A DNA stretch of 64,000 nt from the NCBI GenBank assembly GCA_003707065.3, contig PPXM03000008.1:310001-374000 (forward strand), in the 5' to 3' direction. The notes below the pieces were generated by a model. It did not search any database. It worked only from the letters and a program-made list of their open reading frames with translations, and was not told where the DNA came from. The stretch's first letter is position 1. Every line of letters begins with the position of its first letter. Origin of the DNA: Trigonopsis variabilis (Eukaryota; Ascomycota; Trigonopsidomycetes; Trigonopsidales; Trigonopsidaceae). Shown here in pieces: positions 57,822 through 64,000 of this stretch. The position numbers and the translations under genes were made by a program.

Positions 57822-57941
57822 TGCAGAGCCGGTGATGAGAAGTCCCTTTAAACATTCGCAGTTTCCTCGGTAGTTTCACTTTGAACCCATTGAGATTCAG
57901 TGACCGCTTATAGTCCTTCCTGGGATGTCTGAGCCTCTGCA
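57822..57941 (+). ncRNA. snR128: U14 C/D-box snoRNA (snR128 / SNORD14)
   Basis: Box C GTGATGA (57832-57838) and box D CTGA (57929-57932) are closed by a perfect 7-bp stem, TGCAGAG (57822-57828) with CTCTGCA (57935-57941). The conserved domain A is exact: ACATTCGCAGTTTC (57852-57865), the complement of 18S GAAACTGCGAAT. The U14 landmarks GAACCCAT and GTGACCG follow, as in budding yeast. The stretch before box D, CCTTCCTGGGATGT, pairs with 18S ACATCCAAGGAAGG with one mismatch, matching the guide for 2'-O-methylation of 18S (Cm414 in yeast). U14 is also essential for early cleavages that make 18S rRNA. It appears to be released from an intron or polycistronic RNA. Confidence 0.95.
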
Positions 57942-58127
57942 TTTTTTATCCTTTTGTAATTGATGCTAACTTGCGCAGGTGATATGATTAACTTTGTATC
58001 TTACTTTATGAGATTATAATGAGACATACATGTAGATGAAAGAAGTGCACGTAAAGGCTTTCATAACAGAGGAACTCCACAGACGCAACAAGAGCTAGAG
58101 CTAGAACATCTCTTCCATTAATATACA

Positions 58128-59524
58128 TTATGATGTTGCTTTGGTCCTTGCCAAGCCGTCCTTTGCATAGAAGTCCATGGGATAATGATCATCCCAGTCG
58201 TTTAGTTGTCCAAACGCTACCAAGGCTTCATATGGCGTCAGGAGAGGTCTAGGAAAAGCGTAGCCCCAATCGATTGACAGCCTTGGACAGGCGATCTGGA
58301 CCCAGCAGTCGATATCTGTCCCAAAGAGGGCCAGTTTGCCAGGGAGGATCTCAGACAAGAGAACCATGACCACCTCGGCTCCCATGGCATCGATGGCTTT
58401 ATATAACTTTTCCATCAGTAGCGGGTTCCCTTGACGACCCAATGTCCCTAATATAATACCAACTTTTCTCGGTTTCTCCTTTAACACACTAGGATCTCTC
58501 TGCTGTCCCTTGCCACACGCGCAAGTCGACCGCACATTATTTATGGCTTCTCTTCTGGCAGTTTGCATTTCCTCATGATCATAAACCTCACTGGTGAATT
58601 TGCGCGAATAAGGATCGTATCTATAGGCAGGAACTGTTGGGTTTTGAATCATGGCACTCTCGAGGTGAAATCGACCATCTCCCACGTAAACTATTCCATC
58701 CACATTTTCATGCAAGCGGGGTGCTGTGCAACCCAAGACCTCACCTTTAGATAAAGGCAGTGCTTGAGGGACGAGGGTTTTGAAAGAAATGTCGGGGTCT
58801 GCCGTGACTTGATGATGAATAGAGTGAATGGCCGAGTTAAATTGAATAGTACCAACCAATGCAAGAGTCTGATTGGAAGAGAAATTTCGCTTTAGGGTAG
58901 CAATGAAATGACTTTGGTCAAAGTCAATAGTGACAAAGATATATAATGTCTTGATTTTGGTCACGTCGACAGGAACAAGGCAAGAATGAGCATAGTGAAC
59001 CAAAAGATCACACCCTAACGCTATTGCAGAAAAGTCATCTATACAACATGCTCCATAGGTGACGTCTCCCATGACCACCGTTTCCACCGAGCAAAACCTG
59101 AAACTGTTAACAGCCGTTTTTCAGCCAGACTTACTCTTGAAGAATATCTGATATTATACAAGCATAGACCAATAAACCTTCTGGCATCTGCAGCGCAACT
59201 AAGCTCTTAGCTGAATGTCGTCGCCTCTTACATACCCTTCTTTGATCTGTTCTTCCTTATGTTCCAAATCGTTTTGGGGATCTCAAAATTATAATTCTTG
59301 GGCAAAATATTAATAGCCTCTTGTAGAGCTACATCATTCAAGATATCATCAGGTATCTGATTTACCACTTTGGGCCCTCTTCGAGTTGTGGCTTTTGATT
59401 AACTGAAGAACCGAAGCAAATACTTACAGATAAGGGATTTATCCGAACCATTTTGTTGTTCAGCTGTCTTCCGACCAACAAACCTCCTCCTAGCTGTCTT
59501 TGGTTGCTCTTCTATCTTGCTCAT
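58128..59524 (-). CDS. DPH1: DPH1, diphthamide synthesis radical-SAM-like enzyme subunit
   Basis: With Dph2 it moves the aminocarboxypropyl group of SAM to a His of elongation factor 2, the first step of diphthamide. Exons 59524-59428, 59391-59236, 59198-59135 and 59097-58128 give 428 residues. Residues about 50-90 read [20 protein letters not shown] and [18 protein letters not shown], then [20 protein letters not shown]. The conserved cysteines that hold the 4Fe-4S cluster are in [21 protein letters not shown] and [21 protein letters not shown] and [12 protein letters not shown] are further family blocks. Introns of 36-37 bp join without frame loss. Start: the ATG at 59524 ([17 protein letters not shown]). 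Confidence 0.95.
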
Positions 59525-60173
59525 CCGCGAAATCGTAGAAAGATTGCGACTTGAGAAATTTGGTACCGTTACACAATCTCAAACTCCCAACTCGCATGCA
59601 CCAACTACGTTCGTCGTGAAAGTAAGCTCATGAATAACACAGTAGAAGGAGTAATGACTTGACTTGCCACAAAAAACCATTAACATGAAGCTTTGTGTTA
59701 TCAGCAGTAGCTAAGCTCGTTCCTGTAACCAACCTATGAGACCTCAGTGCTTATAGTCTATTATCTACGCTTGAAGTAACAGCAGCGAATATCAAAAATC
59801 TTGAGTAGACAAGAAAATGCACTCTTGACATCACTGAACGACTGATATGAGAGACGAGCAAAAGTAATCCTTGCCATTTACCAAATTCTTCGAAGATAAG
59901 TCTACTAAAACTCCTTATGGCTCAATATATGCCAATTTTCTGTCATTCTATCGACTTCCAGTCGTTTAATCGTAACTAATTTACTACTTGAAGCATGGTA
60001 TTCTTCTTTCTAGCTTTAGCACTGCCGAGTAGGTTCGGCTTCTCGTTGCATTGATGCTAGGTTAGCACGCTTTACTGCTTTTCTTACCATTTCCCTTGGC
60101 TTTATCTACTTTATTCTGTCCCGTTAACCCAGGGTTATATACTTAGAATCGATATCCATCGACAAAGACAGTG
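59525..60173. other. Intergenic: DPH1 promoter and upstream of small ORF
   Basis: 649 bp. No clear ORF. TAACTAAT and TTGATGCTAG words on the plus strand resemble branch sites, so an untranslated 5' exon for the small ORF at 60174 is possible. Confidence 0.4.
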
Positions 60174-60407
60174 ATGGCGTTCAGAACGTACGTTTGGAGT
60201 CGCTATCCTAGAGCATACCATCGAGCTCGAGAGTTCTCATACGACGTGTTCGACGTCAATCCTCAATACCGGTATATTTTCCATGTTGACCCGAAACCTA
60301 TCTATGAGCCGTTTGGACCAAAAGCTGGTAGCCGATTCAGAGACCGATTATCAAGATTCCTCTCGTTCTTCAAACTCAAGCCTAAGCCTCCAATCTCTCG
60401 TGCTTGA
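60174..60407 (+). CDS. Small basic aromatic-rich protein, unknown
   Basis: A 77-residue frame from ATG at 60174 with no family I know. It is rich in Tyr, Phe, Arg and Pro: FRTYVWSRYPRAYHRAREFS, then VNPQYRYIFHVDPKPIYEPF, ending in a basic amphipathic tail (RFRDRLSRFLSFFKLKPKPP). Estimated pI is high. No membrane helix or clear presequence, though the N-terminus (MAFRTYVWSRYPRAYHRA) is basic, hydrophobic and lacks acids, so mitochondrial import is possible. A chance frame cannot be excluded; the unusual composition over its whole length favours coding. Confidence 0.45.
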   Translation: MAFRTYVWSRYPRAYHRAREFSYDVFDVNPQYRYIFHVDPKPIYEPFGPKAGSRFRDRLSRFLSFFKLKPKPPISRA

Positions 60408-60882
60408 ACTCCCGACAAACTAAAGCAAAAGCCAAAGTCATGAATTTAATACCTTCCGGCTCCCTACAATATTGTTTATAGTGGGCTCATACCAAATATT
60501 ATTCTGTTCTATAGTCAATCCCATGGATATCTCTATGCCTGTTTTGTTGCTACTCTCTTCTCCACATTTCGCTACGCGTGCCTGGCCTTATCGGTATCTC
60601 TCCCATCACCCCAAAGCGCTCCATCAAGCCCTCGGCTCAATCTCTGTAAGTCATACTCGCCAGCGCTACTCATCCCTGGTAATACTGACCGTACGGCTAT
60701 TCCTATCGCGATCAGTCACGTAGAACCTTGCGGACGAGGCCTGGCTGCATCTGCTTGTCGGGTTATCCTTCTCGCTTGCATCTTACGCTATTGCACGTGA
60801 CTGGCCCTATCATTCTAGCGAAGCCGACGAAGACGATATCGAGCGCTCATCTGCCGTTTGTACCGATATTGAACGCAAATTT
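60408..60882. other. Upstream region of BNA3, probably with coding 5' exons
   Basis: The BNA3 frame stays open upstream of its ATG to about 60724 (reading LVGLSFSLASYAIARDWPYH and an acidic SSEADEDDIERSS), where an acceptor CACGTAG lies. A donor GTAATA at 60680 would join it in frame to an ATG frame starting 60523 (MDISMPVLLLLSSPHFATRA). This may be a real N-terminal extension. Confidence 0.45.
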
Positions 60883-62215
60883 ATGAGGAGGATGACCCAC
60901 TTTCAATATCCACGTCCTGCCAAATATTTCAGCCGACCCAAGAAAGATGTCTGGTCGATGATCAATGAGACCGCTGCCGAAGTAGCTTCTTCAGGCAAGC
61001 CAGTCACCAACTTGGGCCAAGGATTCTTTTCTTATTCTCCTCCTGATTTTGCAATTGCTGCAGCCAAGAAGGCATTGGATACAGCCGCTAATAACCAATA
61101 TGCTCACCCACTCGGAGTGCCTGCCCTTCGTCAGGAATTGGCCAAAATCTATTCTCCTTTTATTGGGCGTACTCTAGACCCCGCCAAAGAAGTCCTTGTC
61201 TCAGCCGGAGCGAATGAGGGTTTGTACAGCTAATGGCTTCATCTACTTACACCTAGGAATGCTTTCCTGCTTCTTTGCTTTTGTCGATGAGGGAGACGAA
61301 GTCATTGTATTTGAACCTTATTTTGATCAGTATATTCCCAATGTTGAAATGGCTGGTGGAAAACTTGTCTATGTGCCTTTACATCCTCCCAAAGATGCAG
61401 CCTACAAGACTTGCGCAGCATCAGATTGGACTATTGATTTTGATGAATTGGAAGCTGCCTTTAACAGTCGAACAAAGATGATAGTAATCAACACTCCTCT
61501 CAATCCCTTTGGCAAGCTCTTCACTAGAGAGGAGTTGAAACGGATTGGCGATCTTTGTCTCAAATATAACGCTATTATACTTTCTGACGAAGTTTACAAC
61601 CGACTCTACTACAAGGACGAATTCGTTAATGTCGCTTCAGTCAGCCCAGAAATGGCAAGAATTACCCTCACCGTGGGCTCTGCAGGTAAGACCTTCGCTG
61701 CTACTGGTTGGAGAGTCGGTTGGGTCATTGGTGATGAAAACCTCATCAAATATGCCCTAAGCGCCCATGTGCGAACCGTCTTCACCGCAAACACTCCTCT
61801 CCAAGTAGCGACAGCTGAAGCGCTTCAAGTTGCCGAGACCAACACTTATTACGAAGACTATAGAGAAGCTTACAAGCGGAAGTTTGCCATCTTAACTGAT
61901 GTCTTTGATGAACTGGGAATGGCTTACACTCGATCTGAAGGAACCTATTTCATTCTCGTGTCTTTTGCCCGAGTCAAGATCCCAGACTCATTTGTCATTC
62001 CAACCAGTGTCACCGAAGGGCGGGCAAAGGATTTCGCAATGGCCTATTGGCTTATCAAGGAGATTGGTGTTGTGGGCATTCCTCCGTCAGAGTTCTACAT
62101 TCCACAGCATGCTCACAACGCAGAGCAATTTCTTCGCTTTGCCGTCTGCAAGGATGATGACACGTTACGCGAGGCAGCAAAGAAACTCCTCAAGCTTAAA
62201 GATTATATCATATAG
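60883..62215 (+). CDS. BNA3: BNA3-type kynurenine aminotransferase
   Basis: PLP enzyme turning kynurenine into kynurenate, a side branch of tryptophan breakdown; in yeast it is cytosolic and mitochondrial. Exons 60883-61219 and 61257-62215 (37-bp intron, GTTTGT donor, GCTAATG branch) give 431 residues. It matches yeast Bna3 from the start: KDVWSMINETAAEVASSGKP, then NLGQGFFSYSPPDFAIAAAK, NQYAHPLGVPALRQELAKIY, VSAGANEGMLSCFFAF, FVDEGDEVIVFEPYFDQYIP, and the PLP lysine in TVGSAGKTFAATGWRVGW. The usual NTPHNP is NTPLNP here. The C-terminus (LRFAVCKDDDTLREAAKKLL) fits. Start: ATG at 60883 gives the yeast-like length, but an in-frame upstream extension is possible. Confidence 0.93.
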
Positions 62216-62394
62216 GAAAGACCCGGATAGAGTTGCAATGCTGGAAATGTGTATCATAGAAAATGCAGCAAATCGTTATGTTAGGCATCACGAGTAGTAC
62301 CGCATGTATCTGCAAGGCAGCATAAAAGGAGGTTCAACTGTTCCACCGTGCTCAGTTCGAAAACATAAAAAAAAGATAAAACCTTGGTAGCCCA

Positions 62395-63333
62395 TTAACT
62401 CTTAAAGACTTCACCTACTGGGCCATTAAGCCATAACTGAGGTACTCCCACTAGGCAGCCCTCTTTGGAACTCACCCAGCGTGTCATGGTCGCAGGCGGT
62501 GGAGGAGCAGCAGATTTTTCCTCACCTTCAGAAGCATTACCGGAAGCAGGAACTCCACTAGCCGAAGAAACACCCGATGACCTAGCATTCTTGCGTTGCC
62601 GAGCAGGCTGTCGTTTAAGTAAGCGGTTGAGAGTCTCAAGCTTTTCTTCCTCCAATCGTTTATTAGATAGGTTCTTGCGCTTTCGCGCTGATTCAGTTCT
62701 CTTCAGAGCAATTTCTTCAGGCGTTAATACCCGCTTCTTATTTTTACCCTCATCGAGCAATTGGAACGAGGTGGTGACTCCCTCAACTCGAGACCGTTGT
62801 CGCTCAGACATCCGACTGAGCTCACGGGCCGAGTATTTTGGAGTACTATCGGTTTCATCGGCTTCAACTTCACTTGTTTCTTCTTCAAAAGCGTCATCAA
62901 TATCGGAATCTACTTCCACTTCGTCATCATTCACCCCTTCACTGTTGTCATCACTATCTTCCACGATTGCCTTTCGCTTCCTTGAACCTGTCGTATGAGG
63001 AGCTTCACTCCCTCGATCTGTAGATCGTTTTGATTTCGTCTTGCCATTATTCGCTTTCATGGCTTTAGCCGGTGCCTTTCTTCTGGAATTCTTGCTGCTT
63101 CGCGAGTTTTTCGAAGCGCTGGGCCGTTTTATCACTTCCTCGTCTGATATATTCAAGTCTTCCTCATCCGAGAAGTCCCCTTCCTCCTCATACCCTGTTT
63201 CAAAATCCCCGTCCTGGGTATCATCGACAAAATCAGAGTCTTCAGCATCCCCAGTACTCTCCTGGTCACTCTGGACTGCATCCAACTCGCTCATTGGATC
63301 AGACAACACGGAAGACGAATCTGATTGATCCAT
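62395..63333 (-). CDS. IES2: IES2, INO80 chromatin-remodelling complex subunit
   Basis: PAPA-1-domain subunit that sits near the Arp5 module and stimulates the INO80 ATPase. It is 312 residues, no intron. The first 150 residues are acidic and Ser-rich (DFVDDTQDGDFETGYEEEGD) with a basic patch (KNSRRKAPAKAMKANNGK). The PAPA-1 domain is about 185-250: SARELSRMSERQRSRVEGV, LTPEEIALKRTESARKRKNL and RLEEEKLETLNRLLKRQPAR. The tail (TMTRWVSSKEGCLVGVPQLW) is short and lacks the HIT zinc finger of animal INO80B, as in yeast. The IES2 and BNA3 stops converge within 180 bp; its start is divergent from TRP2. Confidence 0.9.
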   Translation of the reverse strand: MDQSDSSSVLSDPMSELDAVQSDQESTGDAEDSDFVDDTQDGDFETGYEEEGDFSDEEDLNISDEEVIKRPSASKNSRSSKNSRRKAPAKAMKANNGKTKSKRSTDRGSEAPHTTGSRKRKAIVEDSDDNSEGVNDDEVEVDSDIDDAFEEETSEVEADETDSTPKYSARELSRMSERQRSRVEGVTTSFQLLDEGKNKKRVLTPEEIALKRTESARKRKNLSNKRLEEEKLETLNRLLKRQPARQRKNARSSGVSSASGVPASGNASEGEEKSAAPPPPATMTRWVSSKEGCLVGVPQLWLNGPVGEVFKS

Positions 63334-63486
63334 TGTTATGCTCTCTAAGATTCCTCTGGCGGAGACAGTGGCAGTTGATCTAGGATCGCAGCGTTACACG
63401 AAATTTCACTGTTGCAACCAGCAAAACTGACTCACCAAGTCCCGGTGATAACTGCCTCTCGGTGAAGGCCTTTTTTATAATTGACA

Positions 63487-64000
63487 ATGACGCAGGTAAG
63501 TGATTGATGAGTGCGAAGAGCTTTTTCTCACCAATTTAGCCGATTCTTCAGCCGTCTTTTGAAGTGATCAAGGAAGCTCTGAGTGAGCAGGTCAATGGCA
63601 AGCGACCAAACTTGGTTCCTGTGTTTGCTTTCATTCCCGCTGATTCTCTTACTCCGGCATCTGCTTACTTAAAGCTAACGGGAGCTAAAAGTGGATATTC
63701 ATTTCTATTCGAAAGTACTTATCAGGGTGAGATGGTTGGCCGATACTCGGTTCTGGGTGTGAAACCTCGAAAGGTCTTCAAGACCGGCAATGGAGCAGGA
63801 CCTGATGTTGATCCTTTGCAGGTCCTCGAAAAAGAGCTTGATCAGTATCGACCGGCTGACATTCTTGGGATTCCCAACTTATCAGGTGGTGCGGTTGGGT
63901 ATGTTGCCTACGATTGTATAAAATACTTTGAGCCTCGAACTGCTAGGCCGTTAACAGATCCACTAGGAATTCCTGAGAGTGTCATGATGCTTTTTGATAC
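63487..64000 (+). CDS. TRP2: TRP2, anthranilate synthase component I (cut by window end)
   Basis: Makes anthranilate from chorismate, the first step of tryptophan synthesis, with the glutamine amidotransferase of Trp3. The first exon is only three codons (63487-63495, MTQ); a 44-bp intron (63496-63539, GTAAGT to TTTAG) leads to the second exon, open to the window edge. The visible 156 residues hold the N-terminal domain: FIPADSLTPASAYLKLTGAK, then SGYSFLFESTYQGEMVGRYS and VLGVKPRKVF. The LTPASAYLKL block with Ser is the tryptophan feedback site known in the family. NLSGGAVGYVAYDCIKYFEP then follows. The chorismate-binding C-terminal part lies outside. Confidence 0.93.

Larger units (their letters stand above)
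57599..57978 (+). other. Intron (or two abutting introns) of a non-coding snoRNA host
   Basis: Donor GTGAGT follows CTTAAG at 57599. A first acceptor (CTAACTTGCCTAG) ends at 57796 and is directly followed by GTATGG, a possible new donor. A second acceptor (GCTAACTTGCGCAG) ends at 57978. Each part, 198 and 182 bp, holds one snoRNA. The exon between them would have zero length. Confidence 0.6.
57189..58127. other. Intergenic region holding a plus-strand snoRNA locus
   Basis: 939 bp between minus-strand genes. The part up to about 57440 serves as promoter of the LIM-binding gene. From 57449 a plus-strand unit follows: TATA box, hairpin, donor site at 57599, two C/D snoRNAs and two acceptor sites. 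No protein frame of note. Confidence 0.75.

Overview
This 64 kb window is dense, gene-rich nuclear DNA from a fungus, most likely a dikaryan. About 31 protein genes lie on both strands, and most are broken by very short introns (27-53 bp) with GT..AG ends and CTAAC/CTAAT-like branch sites. The gene set is fungal: PRM1 (mating fusion), a Whi5/Nrm1-type G1/S repressor, GUP1, BCK1, YPD1, Mtf1, pyruvate decarboxylase, and a snoRNA pair that recalls the yeast snR190-U14 locus. A complex I subunit (NDUFA9) excludes budding yeasts of the Saccharomyces type and fission yeasts. An Rmn1/RBM26-type factor and the intron style would suit an early-branching ascomycete, but the sequence alone does not fix the phylum. 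I see no tRNA, rRNA, CRISPR array, transposon or virus-like element.

Layout. 1-6 kb: Rmn1-like RNA-binding protein (cut by the window start), Whi5/Nrm1-like repressor, GUP1, then MTQ2. 7-19 kb: DOP1 and MON1 head to head, an orphan Ser-rich protein, PRM1. 19-31 kb is mostly mitochondrial or metabolic: ATM1, pyruvate decarboxylase, AIM24, RPN9, NDUFA9, rhomboid RBD2, aconitase. 33-40 kb: Mtf1, folliculin/Lst7, a PLP decarboxylase, a CaMK-like kinase. 40-53 kb: BCK1, SNU66, PTH2, aspartate aminotransferase, YPD1. 53-64 kb: MGS1/WRNIP1, a LIM-domain-binding co-regulator, a non-coding snoRNA locus with U14, DPH1, a small unknown protein, BNA3, IES2 and the 5' end of TRP2.

How the genes relate. 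There is no operon or gene cluster; neighbours are mostly independent housekeeping genes. Loose themes are mitochondria (ATM1, AIM24, NDUFA9, ACO1, MTF1, PTH2, AAT), endosome/Golgi traffic (DOP1/MON1 sharing one promoter, RBD2), and signalling (BCK1, YPD1, CaMK, LST7). Convergent pairs end only 70-120 bp apart.

The least ordinary stretch is 57.4-58.0 kb. It holds a plus-strand TATA box, a perfect 8-bp hairpin and two C/D-box snoRNAs, the second clearly U14. After each snoRNA comes the same CTAACTTGC..AG|GT motif, so the locus looks like an intron-encoded snoRNA host with a zero-length exon. Exon limits throughout were read by eye from splice signals, frame and family similarity; most gene models sum to whole codons, but they have not been tested against transcripts.
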